Positions 24,989-34,541 of a stretch of DNA of 64,000 nt are shown piece by piece. Position 1 is the stretch's first letter, and the number at the start of each line of letters is the position of its first letter. The notes under the pieces are model-generated. The model was not told where the DNA came from and did not search any database. It saw nothing but the letters and a program-made list of their open reading frames with translations. The stretch is from Spirosoma aerolatum (lineage in GTDB: Bacteria > Bacteroidota > Bacteroidia > Cytophagales > Spirosomataceae): contig NZ_CP020104.1 in the NCBI RefSeq assembly GCF_002056795.1, forward strand, positions 1-64,000, written 5' to 3'. A program made the position numbers and the translations under genes.

Positions 24989-26290
24989 TTACCGCTTGAT
25001 GAGTAAATAGACTGGATAGCTCACAATAATGAACCCAATGGCATACATGCTGCTCGAAAAATCGCCAATGACAACGCCCACCAAAAAGGCCAGCGAAGCC
25101 ATCAGCAGAGCCCAGGTTGAGAACGGATAACCCCAGGCACGCACTGGTCTGGCTAGATTCGGTTCTGTCTGCCGCAGGCGGATCAAAGCCGCAAATGCTG
25201 AAGCATAACAAAGCACGAAGAAGAACGTCGCAATATCTGAAAGCTTGCCGTAGGTATTGGTCAAAATCATCAGAACCGATGCGCCAGCCGTTAGCATGGT
25301 CGCATTCATGGGAGTACCACCTGCATTGACCTGATTCACAAACCGAAAGAACAAACCGTCGCGACCCATGGCGAAAATGACGCGGGGATTAAACATGATC
25401 TGTGCGTTTATGATGCCCATAATCGAGATCATCAGCAGAAACGTAACGACCTGTGCGCTACCGGGACCAAACAGGAGTTGAACGGCATCGGCGGCTGGGA
25501 GCTTGGAGCCTGCCAGCATAGATACAGGCAATACATACAGCAGGGCTAGATTGACAAGGATATAAATGCCAATAATCAGCAGTACCCCACTAATCATCGA
25601 CCGGGGCAAATTCCGGCTTGGGTCAACATCTTCTTCCGTAAAGTAAGCGGCTGTATGCCAGCCGTCGTAGGTATAGAAAACCGACTGGAGGGCAGCCAGA
25701 ATACCCAACCATACACCCCCTTCGGCCAACGGGCGAATCGTAGATGCGGCCAGAGTAGGTTCTTTAGGGGTCACGGTAAAGCATACAATGACGAAGGCTA
25801 GTAGCCCAACGGCTTTCAGTACGCTCATGACTTCCTGTGCCCGACTGGCCAGTCGGACGCCTATCGAGTGAAAGGCGACAAAAAGAGCCAGGATGCCAAT
25901 GGCAATGGTTTTTTGGTAGGCAATGGCTGAAGGAAACAGCAGGGCTGTGTACTCGCTCATGACAGCCGCCCCAAAAGCCATGGCCGATACACTCCCCAGC
26001 CAGCTACTGATACCGATAATAAACCCAGCGTAATTGCCGAAGGCGCGATGCGCAAACACATACCACCCGCCCGCTTTGGGCAACATAGTGCCTAACTCCA
26101 TTACCGACAGTGACCCCGCCAGGGCATAGGCACCCACAATCAACCAGACCGCAATGATAAGCGTCGGGTCGCCAATGTCCTGGGCAATTGGACCGGGCTT
26201 CCGTAAGATACCCGTACCGATGGTTCCGCCGATGGTTACCGCAACGCCAAAGCCGACGCCTAATAATTTCTTGAGTTGATTCTGGGCCAT
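24989..26290 (-). CDS. Amino acid permease, APC superfamily
   Basis: A 433-aa membrane protein with about 12 hydrophobic helices. The first helix carries the substrate-binding motif GGTIGTGILRKPGPIA, typical of the amino acid/polyamine/organocation (LeuT-fold) family, and the next has PKAGGWYVFAHRAFG. Which amino acid is moved cannot be told. The open frame extends to 26368, but MAQNQLKKLLGVGFG at 26290 fits the family. Divergent from crcB with a 185-bp spacer in which I see no recognisable riboswitch. Confidence 0.88.
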   Translation of the reverse strand: MAQNQLKKLLGVGFGVAVTIGGTIGTGILRKPGPIAQDIGDPTLIIAVWLIVGAYALAGSLSVMELGTMLPKAGGWYVFAHRAFGNYAGFIIGISSWLGSVSAMAFGAAVMSEYTALLFPSAIAYQKTIAIGILALFVAFHSIGVRLASRAQEVMSVLKAVGLLAFVIVCFTVTPKEPTLAASTIRPLAEGGVWLGILAALQSVFYTYDGWHTAAYFTEEDVDPSRNLPRSMISGVLLIIGIYILVNLALLYVLPVSMLAGSKLPAADAVQLLFGPGSAQVVTFLLMISIMGIINAQIMFNPRVIFAMGRDGLFFRFVNQVNAGGTPMNATMLTAGASVLMILTNTYGKLSDIATFFFVLCYASAFAALIRLRQTEPNLARPVRAWGYPFSTWALLMASLAFLVGVVIGDFSSSMYAIGFIIVSYPVYLLIKR

Positions 26291-26475
26291 AGTGATACGG
26301 GGGCTATTTACGGTAGTCGGTTTACAGGGGCTGGCATAAGATCGCTTCGCGCTACCACAAAACCGCATACGATAAACCGAATACCTGATTTACAATGATA
26401 GCGAAAACTTTCTTCGCTCGGTCAGGCATATGCATCAAACGGGCTTCAACGCTGTTTTTTCGTAAGTTTGTCGGT

Positions 26476-26865
26476 ATGAGAATCTTGCTTACACATCCAG
26501 CTGTTTTGGTTTTTGTGGGGGGAGGGGCGGGAAGCCTACTACGATACTGGGCGGGCCGGCTGATTCCAGCTACACTTATCGGGCCGTCGTTTCCCAATGC
26601 CATTTTGTTTGTGAATGTAGTGGCCAGTTTTGTCCTGGGTGCCGTGGTTGGCTGGGTAATCAATCGGTCGGCGGGCGACGAAATGCGGTTATTGATAGGG
26701 GTTGGATTTTGTGGTGGACTCAGTACATTTTCCAGTTTCAGCTACGATACGGTCGTTCTGCTGCAAAATGGCCGCTTTGCCGCAGCGCTGCTTAATGTCG
26801 GTTTAAATATCCTGCTTTGCTTGTTAGCTTCGGCCGGAGGATTGATGCTTGGGAAAGGTATATAA
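26476..26865 (+). CDS. crcB: Fluoride efflux channel CrcB/Fluc
   Basis: A 129-aa, four-helix membrane protein that exports fluoride. Family signatures GGGAGSLLRYWAGR, the Asn in FPNAILFVNV, and GFCGGLSTFSSFSYD (the Thr/Phe track) are all present. The frame extends upstream to 26395, but MRILLTHPAVLVFVG at 26476 fits. No fluoride riboswitch is visible upstream. The M14 gene starts 2 bp after the stop codon, so they form an operon. Confidence 0.92.
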   Translation: MRILLTHPAVLVFVGGGAGSLLRYWAGRLIPATLIGPSFPNAILFVNVVASFVLGAVVGWVINRSAGDEMRLLIGVGFCGGLSTFSSFSYDTVVLLQNGRFAAALLNVGLNILLCLLASAGGLMLGKGI

Positions 26866-26867
26866 AC

Positions 26868-28322
26868 ATGAAACACCTATACATCGCAATTATTTTATTA
26901 TCACTAATGAGTTCAGCCCTTCAGGCACAGGATATAGCGCGTCGGTTGTTCGATGCCCATGACACGTTCAAAGAAAAAGCCCTTACCCATCGTCGATTCA
27001 AACACGCCGATATTGTCCCCTTGCTGAATGCTCTGGGAAAACCCTTATCGGTAAGTCCGGTTGGCGAGTCGCTGGAGAAACGGACGATCTATGCAGTAAA
27101 GGCCGGGACAGGGGCAACAAACATACTTTTATGGAGCCAGATGCATGGTGATGAGGCTACGGCTACCATGGCCCTGTTTGATATTTTCAACTTTCTTCAG
27201 GCTAAAAATGACGGTTTCGACGAGCTTCGGCAGTCCATTCTGAGCCAGATGACAGTTCATTTTGTGCCGATGCTCAACCCCGATGGCGCCGAGCGGTTTC
27301 AACGCCGAACAGCCACCGATATCGATATGAATCGGGATGCGCTTCGTTTACAGACGCCCGAAGGGGCCTTGTTGAAACAGCTGCAACAAACGCTGAAACC
27401 TCTGGTGGGTTTCAACCTGCACGATCAGAGTCCGCGTTATAGCGTTGGTAAAACGGGAAAGCAGGCTGTCGTGTCGTTTTTGGCGACGGCTTACGATGAA
27501 GATCGGAATGTGAACGATGTTCGCCAACGCTCTATGCAGTTGATCGTGGGTATGAACCGGGTGTTGCAACAGTTTATTCCCGGACAAATTGCCCGATACG
27601 ACGATGAGTTTGAACCACGTGCCTTTGGCGATAATATCCAGAAGTGGGGGACAACCCTGATTCTGATTGAATCGGGAGGCTACAAGGGCGATTCGGAAAA
27701 GATGGCGATTCGACGGCTGAACTTTGTGGCTATTTTAACGGCGCTGAAGGAGATTGCCGATGGGTCGTATAAGCAGGAACCCATTGCCGATTACCAGGCT
27801 ATTCCTGAAAATGGCCGTGCGTTGTTCGATGTACTGATTCGAAACGCAACTGTCATGCGCGAAGGTCGCCCGGTTATGGTCGATATCGGAATCAATCATA
27901 ATGAGGTTAGTGATGGAGCCGCCCGAACATTCCAGTACAAAAGCGTAGTTGAAGACATCGGCGACTTATCGACCTTCTACGGTATCGAAGAGATTGATGC
28001 GACTGGATTAACGCTTGTTCCGGCTAAAATTTATCCCGAAACGCTGGATACGGCTACTGATCTGGCTAAACTGGATTTACCTGCCTTACGACGCGATGGA
28101 ATTCTTGTCTTCAAGATTCGAAAATCCAGTAAGAAAGAGTTTCCTGCACAGCCGGTTCATCTACTGTATGAAGGTGACTTACCGGCTCAGCCGCTTCAAC
28201 TCGAACAGATACCTACGTTTCTGCTGAAAAAAGGAGATCAGCTACAGTATCAGTTTGTAAATGGGTTCTGGAAAGAAGTGCCGTCCAGTGCTGGTAGCCC
28301 ACAAAATGGCGTGATTGACTGA
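26868..28322 (+). CDS. M14 family metallopeptidase (zinc carboxypeptidase-like)
   Basis: A 484-aa secreted protein with a signal peptide (MKHLYIAIILLSLMSSALQAQ). The zinc-binding HxxE is in QMHGDEATATMAL (near residue 87) and later LNPDGAERFQRR and GFNLHDQSPRYS supply the arginine and third-ligand histidine of M14 peptidases. It probably trims peptides in the periplasm. The real start is the ATG at 26868, 2 bp after crcB; the frame open from 26817 overlaps crcB and is not needed. A C-terminal ~130-residue beta-rich extension is uncharacterised. Confidence 0.85.
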   Translation: MKHLYIAIILLSLMSSALQAQDIARRLFDAHDTFKEKALTHRRFKHADIVPLLNALGKPLSVSPVGESLEKRTIYAVKAGTGATNILLWSQMHGDEATATMALFDIFNFLQAKNDGFDELRQSILSQMTVHFVPMLNPDGAERFQRRTATDIDMNRDALRLQTPEGALLKQLQQTLKPLVGFNLHDQSPRYSVGKTGKQAVVSFLATAYDEDRNVNDVRQRSMQLIVGMNRVLQQFIPGQIARYDDEFEPRAFGDNIQKWGTTLILIESGGYKGDSEKMAIRRLNFVAILTALKEIADGSYKQEPIADYQAIPENGRALFDVLIRNATVMREGRPVMVDIGINHNEVSDGAARTFQYKSVVEDIGDLSTFYGIEEIDATGLTLVPAKIYPETLDTATDLAKLDLPALRRDGILVFKIRKSSKKEFPAQPVHLLYEGDLPAQPLQLEQIPTFLLKKGDQLQYQFVNGFWKEVPSSAGSPQNGVID

Positions 28323-28364
28323 CGCATTGAATAAGTATAATTCAAGCGTAATACTAGGGTAATG

Positions 28365-28392
28365 TTGGGGTAACAACTGCGGGGTAGATTTG
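28365..28392 (+). promoter_or_regulatory. Candidate promoter for a small RNA
   Basis: TTG at 28365-28367 and TAGATTTG at 28385-28392 match the Bacteroidetes -33/-7 pattern (TAnnTTTG) with 17 nt between. No ORF follows on the plus strand before a terminator at 28457-28486. Confidence 0.45.
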
Positions 28393-28398
28393 TCCTGT

Positions 28399-28486
28399 AG
28401 TCGGTTGGCTAATTTCCGCTAAGCCATTCTATACATTTTCATATTGGTGTCGCATGAAAGGCCAGGGCTTTGCGCTGGCTTTTTTC
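28399..28486 (+). ncRNA. Candidate small RNA of about 88 nt
   Basis: Predicted from a consensus promoter at 28365-28392 and an intrinsic terminator (GCCAG at 28461-28465 pairing with CTGGC at 28475-28479, followed by TTTTTTC). Two weaker hairpins lie inside: TGGCT/AGCCA (28406-28426) and TTTTCAT/ATGAAAG (28437-28460). It sits in the gap between the convergent M14 and TonB-receptor genes with no coding potential of note. The family is unknown. Alternatively the terminator serves the crcB-M14 operon. Confidence 0.4.
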
Positions 28487-28579
28487 TTTGCCTTACCGCC
28501 AAACCTTCGAAATAGACCGAAAACACCCATTGTGGCCTGGTCAGGGGAAGTTCATTCAACAGTATAAACCTGTTTCCTG

Positions 28580-28619
28580 AAAAAAATAAAACGCCCGACT
28601 CACAAAAGTCGGGCGTTTT
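28580..28619 (-). terminator. Terminator of the TonB receptor gene
   Basis: A 13-bp perfect stem (AAAACGCCCGACT at 28588-28600 with AGTCGGGCGTTTT at 28607-28619), 6-nt loop, followed on the minus strand by ATTTTTTTC. It starts 21 bp after the receptor stop codon. The rest of the gap, 28487-28579, has a fragment GGCCTGGTCAGGGGAAG similar to the right end of the dispersed repeat. Confidence 0.9.
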
Positions 28620-28639
28620 GATTAGTCTGAAAACGCCGA

Positions 28640-31600
28640 TTAGAAATTGAACCGGGCTCCCAGTTGCATTTGCCAGCGTGAACTGAGCGGATCGATGGAG
28701 TAAGGAGCTGATGGGCGCGACCAGGTAAAGGTGGGGTCGCCCGTTGCTGGGTTCGTTGCCCGACTAAGCCCAATTGATGCTGTCGAGTTGAATGTATTGG
28801 GCGAGAAGTAGTAGTAGCCCAGTTTCTTGTCCAGCAAGTTCAGGAAGTTGATGATGTCGTAGCTAATCTGGATCGACTGACGGCCTTTCAGCTTAAACTC
28901 GTGCAGGAAACGCAGATCCATCGTATTGTTCCAGGGGGTACGACCGCCATTCCGCTCGGTGAACGTTCCTTTACGGGTTTTCAAATATGGATCGGATTCA
29001 ACAAAGGCCATAAAGTCGGTAGCCTGCGAACCTGTTGGCAGTAGTTTCTGGGCTTCGGCCAGGTCGCGTGGAATATAGGCCAGACTGTTAGCCTGACCCG
29101 TACCGTCAATTGTTGAGTTTACGTACCCCCATGAGAACGGCGCTCCCGATTGCAGCGAGTAGAACAGCGTAACCGTAGTGGCATTGCGTGGATTCCAGAC
29201 CTGGCGGTAGTTGACCGTACCCACAATCCGATGACGAATATCGAAGTTTGAGTATGCCAGTTGCGGATCGTTTGGGGTAAGAGACTGGTTCAACTGCCAG
29301 TTCGATTCCATTGAGTTACGAATACCGTTAGTGAGGTCGAATGACTTCCCGTAGGTGTAGGCCGTTGAGAAACCGAAGCCCATCGGGAAGTTCCGCTGAA
29401 TCTGGCCAGTCAGGCTATAGCGATAGCCTTTGTTGGTGTTCGTCAGCATGTAGGCATTGGCGAAATTGTTGTCGATGCGTTGCGCTCCGGCGGTTCCGTT
29501 GCTGGCTACATAAATAGGCTGTTGTTGCTGGGTATCGTAGCTGTAGTATCGAACCACATCTTTGGTATTGACCTGCATAAATTTGAGGTCATTGATCACT
29601 TTAGTGTACAACCCTTCAACCGTGAACTTATAACCACCTATTGTATAATCGACCGCAATGTTGTTACGGAACATCTGGGGCATCTTGAAGTTGTTATCGA
29701 TCAGGTCGACCTGCGTACGGGTTACACCACCATTGGCCGGATTGTTGTTGATAAGCAGCCCACCGTTCGGAATCAGCGGATCGCCAACCAGCTTGGTTGC
29801 GGCCGTAGCGTTGTTGTTGAAGTCATACGCGCCATAGCCAACTCCGTTGTTGTAGAAGGCATACCCTAACCAGGCAAACGGAACCCGACCTGTAAACAAC
29901 CCGGTACCACCGCGAATGATCAGACTCTTGTCGCCTTTGGCATCGATGGTAAAGCCTAAGCGGGGCGAAATCTGAGCATTATTCAGATACGAATTAGTGA
30001 TCTGGTTCAGCGGGGTGTAGGTGTAGGTTTTGCCGTAGTTGGCAACGTCACCCGCCGAAGCCGTTACCTGCGAGCTAAGGGTTGGCTTTTTAGGCAGTCC
30101 CGTGTAATCCACACGGATACCTGGCGACAGTTTGATGCGGTCTGTTAGCTGGATGTCGTCTTGTAAATACAGGCTCAGCAGGTTTACGTTGAAATGAGCG
30201 TAGGGATTGTCGAATTGCTTTTGCAGATCGTTGGTGGCATCGCCAAAGGGATAGCTGCCCCGTACCCGGTTCGGCAATTTGGCCAGAAATTCATCCACTG
30301 ATCGGTACGAAATCCGTCCGTTGGGCGAGTTGACAAACCCGTAATCAATCGTATACAGCTCATTGTGGGTGCCCAGCGTGAAGGTATGCTTGCCTGAATA
30401 GAAGGTAAAATTGTCGGTTACCTCAAACGTTTTCTGACGGAGATTGAACACAGACGCTTCCCGGTCGTTCCCTAAGAAGATTGTACCCCCATTGTACGCA
30501 ATTTCAACCTGTGGGAAGGTCCGAACATTGGAAAGCGTGTTGCGAAAGTCATGAACACTCGAATAACCAACGATCAGGCTGTTGGAGGCCCGGCCACTGA
30601 ACTGGGTTTTTAACTCAGCAACAGTGCTGGTCTGGTTGTTCGATTGTTTGAAGTCGATGCTACCAAAGCGGAAGTTAGCCGCATCACGTTCCAGATTCGT
30701 TGCTTCCGAAAATACCGTATTATTCCGAATGGTCAACTGGTTTTTGTCGTTGATATTCCAGTCGAGTCGGTTAAAGAATTTTGTGCTGTTGGAATAGATC
30801 GAATAGTTGCCAAACGAACCAGCGTCAAGGCCATAGTTCGTTTTTACGAAATCGCTGATCTGCTGGGCGACCGCTGCATCTTTAATCAACGAGCTGGGCG
30901 TGCCTGCCTGAAACTGAACGGGGTCTTGACGGCGGGTGATTTCTTCGTTTGTAAAGAAGAATAGTTTGTTTTTGATGATGGGGAAACCAACCCGAACACC
31001 CGTCTGGTATTCATAAAAGGAACTGGGGAGCTTTTCTTTCGCATCCGAAGCACCATTCCACGAACCTGTCAGCGTAGCATTCCGACCAAAGCCGTATACG
31101 GAGCCCGTTACCTCGTTCGTACCGCTCCGGGTAACTGCGTTTACTGAACCACCGAGAAAGTTACCAAGCCGAACGTCGAATGGAGCTACTGCCACCTGAA
31201 TATCCTGAATAGCATCCAGGCTAACCGGGTTGGTGCGGGTACTGGAACCGGGTTGCCCCGACGTTCCGGTTGAGCCACCCAGCGAAGGGCTGAAGCCAAT
31301 GGCATCATTGTTGATCGCTCCGTCGATGGTTACATTATTGTACCGGAAGTTGGTACCAGCAAACGAGTTGTTGTTATTGGCCTGGGGCGAAAGCCGGGTC
31401 ATATCGGTCAGGCTGCGCGAAATAGTGGGTAACCGACGAATGGCTTCGCTGTTTATGCTACTGCCTGCTCCCTGGCGTTCACCTTCACGGCTGCCTTTTA
31501 TCACAACTTCGGTCAGTTGAGCACTGGCATCCTGTAGCGTCAGATTCAGATTGGTGGTTTCACCCAGCCGAAGCACGACATCCGATATGGTTTCAGTATT

Positions 31601-31864
31601 GTAGCCCACATATGTGACAACCACCTGATAAGGGCCTCCGGCATTCATATTATTGATTCGGAAACGACCTTCAATATCCGTTACAGCTGCATACTTAGTG
31701 CCGGTTGGCGTATAAACAGCCTGTACGGTAGCGCCTGGTAAGACTTCTTTTTTTGCGTCGGTGATAAGGCCGCTAAGACCACTGGTAGTAACCTGCGCCC
31801 AGGATACAGAAGCAGTGGCGATGAAAACTATTAATACTAATAAGGTAGATACGATTGACTTCAT
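28640..31864 (-). CDS. TonB-dependent outer membrane receptor
   Basis: A 1074-aa receptor with a signal peptide (MKSIVSTLLVLIVFIATASVSWAQ), an N-terminal carboxypeptidase-regulatory-like domain (LSGLITDAKKEVLPGATV ... DIEGRFRINN), a plug domain (EVVIKGSRE, LDAIQDIQVAVAPFDVRLGNF, GGSVNAVTRSGTNE) and a long beta-barrel ending in the aromatic MQLGARFNF. It takes up or senses a large nutrient at the outer membrane. It belongs to the OmpA-like/TonB receptor group with no SusD partner. No neighbouring gene tells its substrate. Terminator follows. Confidence 0.92.
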   Translation of the reverse strand: MKSIVSTLLVLIVFIATASVSWAQVTTSGLSGLITDAKKEVLPGATVQAVYTPTGTKYAAVTDIEGRFRINNMNAGGPYQVVVTYVGYNTETISDVVLRLGETTNLNLTLQDASAQLTEVVIKGSREGERQGAGSSINSEAIRRLPTISRSLTDMTRLSPQANNNNSFAGTNFRYNNVTIDGAINNDAIGFSPSLGGSTGTSGQPGSSTRTNPVSLDAIQDIQVAVAPFDVRLGNFLGGSVNAVTRSGTNEVTGSVYGFGRNATLTGSWNGASDAKEKLPSSFYEYQTGVRVGFPIIKNKLFFFTNEEITRRQDPVQFQAGTPSSLIKDAAVAQQISDFVKTNYGLDAGSFGNYSIYSNSTKFFNRLDWNINDKNQLTIRNNTVFSEATNLERDAANFRFGSIDFKQSNNQTSTVAELKTQFSGRASNSLIVGYSSVHDFRNTLSNVRTFPQVEIAYNGGTIFLGNDREASVFNLRQKTFEVTDNFTFYSGKHTFTLGTHNELYTIDYGFVNSPNGRISYRSVDEFLAKLPNRVRGSYPFGDATNDLQKQFDNPYAHFNVNLLSLYLQDDIQLTDRIKLSPGIRVDYTGLPKKPTLSSQVTASAGDVANYGKTYTYTPLNQITNSYLNNAQISPRLGFTIDAKGDKSLIIRGGTGLFTGRVPFAWLGYAFYNNGVGYGAYDFNNNATAATKLVGDPLIPNGGLLINNNPANGGVTRTQVDLIDNNFKMPQMFRNNIAVDYTIGGYKFTVEGLYTKVINDLKFMQVNTKDVVRYYSYDTQQQQPIYVASNGTAGAQRIDNNFANAYMLTNTNKGYRYSLTGQIQRNFPMGFGFSTAYTYGKSFDLTNGIRNSMESNWQLNQSLTPNDPQLAYSNFDIRHRIVGTVNYRQVWNPRNATTVTLFYSLQSGAPFSWGYVNSTIDGTGQANSLAYIPRDLAEAQKLLPTGSQATDFMAFVESDPYLKTRKGTFTERNGGRTPWNNTMDLRFLHEFKLKGRQSIQISYDIINFLNLLDKKLGYYYFSPNTFNSTASIGLSRATNPATGDPTFTWSRPSAPYSIDPLSSRWQMQLGARFNF

Positions 31865-32306
31865 TTGCGAAAGCGCATTGATTTCGGTGCAAAATTCATG
31901 GAAATCAGCGCGCTACGTGTTAAGCAAATGTTATGATGCCAATAGGCATAGTTAAGAATTTGTTAAGAAAGACTTCTAATGCATAATCTGTTGGTTATAT
32001 ACGCTGGACAAGGTGCCCAGGCTGATTTAGAATTCAACTAAAAATTAATCGGTTGATTTTGTTACCTATTGTAAACAGCCTCGTCTAATACTCGACTAAA
32101 TCGATGAACTTTTAGGCTGTTTTCCAGCGTTCGGCATTAAACTTGTAACAGCTTCTGGTATTAAATGAAAAAATGAAATATTTAATACGAAGTTGGATTA
32201 GTTTTTGGCTGGTTGTGAATGACTTAGTAATTTGGTGCCTTGCAATACTCAAAGTGCTTTTCTGTAACTCCCTAATATATACGTTTACCCACTAACTACC
32301 GTAACA
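31865..32306. other. 442-bp divergent intergenic region, no gene seen
   Basis: AT-rich region between the TonB receptor (minus) and the Rrf2 regulator (plus). I find no ORF of note, tRNA or long palindrome. Features that could matter are TAACATTTG at about 31924-31932 region on the minus strand (near-match to a -7 element) and TAATTTGG at about 32228 on the plus strand (near-match). It probably carries both promoters, and possibly the site of the Rrf2 protein itself. Confidence 0.4.
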
Positions 32307-32774
32307 ATGATTTCCAAAAAGGCTAAATATGCTATCAAAGCCCTTAAAGTATTGACCGAAGAGTACGGAAAAGGCCCTGTACTAATTTCTTATATTTCGG
32401 CTAAAGAAAATATTCCGAAAAAGTTTCTGGAAGCCATTCTGCTTGAACTTCGTAACCACGGTATTCTACAAAGCCAGAAGGGCAAAGGAGGAGGGTATCT
32501 TCTACGCGTCGATCCGAGTCGTGTCAATCTGGCACAGGTGTTACGCGTTATCGATGGCCCCATTGCGCCAACTCCCTGCGTGTCGTTTAACTTTTATGTA
32601 AAATGCGACGACTGTGATGATGAGGTGACCTGTGCACTGCGCCCAATTATGGAGCGCGTTCGGGATGCGAATCTGAGTGTGTACGAAAATACGTCGCTGT
32701 TGACGTTCCAGGTGGCAGGAACTGTCGAAGCCGTTGGGGACGCTAGCCCCGAGCTTGTTGAAGCGTCAAAATAA
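32307..32774 (+). CDS. Rrf2 family transcriptional regulator with Cys cluster
   Basis: A 155-aa regulator with an N-terminal winged helix (ISKKAKYAIKALKVL, IPKKFLEAILLELRNHG, QKGKGGGYLL) and a C-terminal cluster of four cysteines with spacing C-x8-C-x2-C-x5-C (CVSFNFYVKCDDCDDEVTC). Rrf2 proteins with cysteines bind Fe-S clusters or sense sulfur or redox state; many others sense O-acetylserine or have no cluster. The regulated genes are not apparent here. The gene has its own promoter region and ends at a 27-bp palindromic terminator. Confidence 0.88.
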   Translation: MISKKAKYAIKALKVLTEEYGKGPVLISYISAKENIPKKFLEAILLELRNHGILQSQKGKGGGYLLRVDPSRVNLAQVLRVIDGPIAPTPCVSFNFYVKCDDCDDEVTCALRPIMERVRDANLSVYENTSLLTFQVAGTVEAVGDASPELVEASK

Positions 32775-32777
32775 ACT

Positions 32778-32847
32778 GTTAAACATAGAGTAGGGGTAAC
32801 GGAGTTGTTAAGTTTGATGGCTCCGTTACCCCTACTCTATGTTTAAC
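32778..32847. terminator. Bidirectional 27-bp perfect palindrome, Rrf2/DUF4301
   Basis: Arms 32778-32804 and 32821-32847 are perfectly complementary for 27 bp with a 16-nt loop. The two genes end head-on around it (stops at 32774 and 32860), so it is placed to end transcription from both sides. The sequence is not related to the other palindromes in the window. Confidence 0.7.
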
Positions 32848-32859
32848 AAGATTGTTCTT

Positions 32860-34377
32860 CTATTCTTCAGCTGGCTGGTGTTCTTTCCGCAGCAAGTCGT
32901 TAACCGTTTTTACCGGGTTAAACGTAATCAGCGGAACTTCTACAAAAATGGTATTCCAGTTGGCCATAGCGCCATTCCACAGACCCGGCAGTTCCTGCGC
33001 TTTCAAGTCTTTCCCGTCTTTCGATTTTGCCGTAATGAAGCCTGTCAGTGGATCGCGGTAAGCGGGCAGATCATATTTTTTGCCATGGCGATCGTTCAGT
33101 CCACAAACTAAATCGACAGGGTTGAAGTGCGTCGCTTCGTCAAAAATGGCTTTTTGGGCTGGGTCAGCCAGATCAATCTGGGCCGATTCAACCACTTGCA
33201 GCGAAACGGATCCATCCTGATTTCGGGCCCAGAACGGTCCGCCACCGGGTTCACCAACATTTTTCACCATGCCACATACGCGCACAGGCCGATCTAGCTT
33301 CCGCCGGAAATAGGCTACTTTCTCTTCGTTTGATAAGCTGTCAAACCCGTCAGGAGGGAGTGTGAACAAGGTTCGTCGGAACAATTCATCGGCTTCGGCC
33401 AGATACCCATCGCTTACGTCTTCAGCGTCCAGAAGATCCTGTAAACGAGCAATCTGCTGTTGGGCATCGAGCAATACAGCGGCCAGTACTTTTTTATAGG
33501 TAATGGTTGGCTCCTTAATTTCATCCGGTACCACATTGTCGATGTTCTTGATAAACACAATGTCGGCATGAATATCGTTGAGGTTCTCGATCAAAGCGCC
33601 ATGCCCCGCCGGACGGAACAATAATGAACCATCGGCATTGCGGAACGGCGAATTATCCATATTGACCGAAATGGTATCGGTCGATTTTTTCTGTTCCGAG
33701 AACGAAATATCGAAGGTTACCCCCAACCAGGCCTCATAATCTGCTTTTTGCTCCTCAATGAGTTGTTCGAAGCGAGAGCGGTGTTCGGGCGACACGGTAA
33801 AGTGAATTTTTACCAGGCCATCGGCGTTGGCGTAGGCGGCTCCTTCAACCAGATGCTCTTCTACTGGAGTACGCGGGCCATCGATATACTGGTGAAACTT
33901 GAGCAACCCTTTTGGCAGACTCCCATAATCCAGCCCTTTGTCGGTCAGCAGATAGGTCAGTATGGTTTTTCGATCGTTGTCGGCCACCGCTTTGTCCAAA
34001 TCCAGACCATCGGTTGCCATAGCCGCTTTTAGGTCTTCATAGAATGCGAAATCCGTAAGGCGGGTAAAGACTTCATCAACCGATTTGTCGGACTTACCAT
34101 CCAGAGCAGCAAACAATGACTTAAACATCCGGGTAGCGGCCCCCGACGCGGGTACAAATTTGACCAGATCACGCTCATGGGTTGCGGCATCAAAACGGTG
34201 AATATAAGCCGTTATCTGGTCGTCGGGTACACGAACGATGCCATCGCCAATGGTAGCGGCCTTAATGACATTCAGGTATGGAAAGCCCTCTACGAAGTGC
34301 TGTATTTGCTGGTCAATCTGGTCGAGGGTTACCCCTTGTACCAGAATCTGGTCCTGGTCCTGCTCAGTAAACTGCAT
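32860..34377 (-). CDS. DUF4301 domain-containing protein
   Basis: A 505-aa protein covering nearly the full DUF4301 family, which occurs mainly in Bacteroidetes. Typical segments are KFVPASGAATRMFKSL near the N-terminus, KGLLKFHQY and LFRPAGHGALIENLN, and FWARNQDGSVSLQVVESAQID near the end. The glycine-rich ASGAATRMFK and RPAGHGAL segments look like nucleotide- or sugar-phosphate-binding loops, and the family is related to nucleotidyltransferase-like folds (inference). No signal peptide or membrane helix. The ATG at 34377 is used. Confidence 0.82.
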   Translation of the reverse strand: MQFTEQDQDQILVQGVTLDQIDQQIQHFVEGFPYLNVIKAATIGDGIVRVPDDQITAYIHRFDAATHERDLVKFVPASGAATRMFKSLFAALDGKSDKSVDEVFTRLTDFAFYEDLKAAMATDGLDLDKAVADNDRKTILTYLLTDKGLDYGSLPKGLLKFHQYIDGPRTPVEEHLVEGAAYANADGLVKIHFTVSPEHRSRFEQLIEEQKADYEAWLGVTFDISFSEQKKSTDTISVNMDNSPFRNADGSLLFRPAGHGALIENLNDIHADIVFIKNIDNVVPDEIKEPTITYKKVLAAVLLDAQQQIARLQDLLDAEDVSDGYLAEADELFRRTLFTLPPDGFDSLSNEEKVAYFRRKLDRPVRVCGMVKNVGEPGGGPFWARNQDGSVSLQVVESAQIDLADPAQKAIFDEATHFNPVDLVCGLNDRHGKKYDLPAYRDPLTGFITAKSKDGKDLKAQELPGLWNGAMANWNTIFVEVPLITFNPVKTVNDLLRKEHQPAEE

Positions 34378-34541
34378 AGCAATAAGATGAAATAGCGTTT
34401 AGAACGTTGGCAAATTGCGGATTTCGATAATAGGACGCAAATCAATTTATTGCAAAAACACATAAATAAATGCCAATTTTGCACGCCCTAAGTCATTTCT
34501 TCATCACGAACCTTTGCCAGGCTCTAAACTAATACATTGCC

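Noticed and set aside
26291..26475. Fluoride riboswitch in front of crcB
   Set aside because: I looked for the conserved core and did not see a convincing match.
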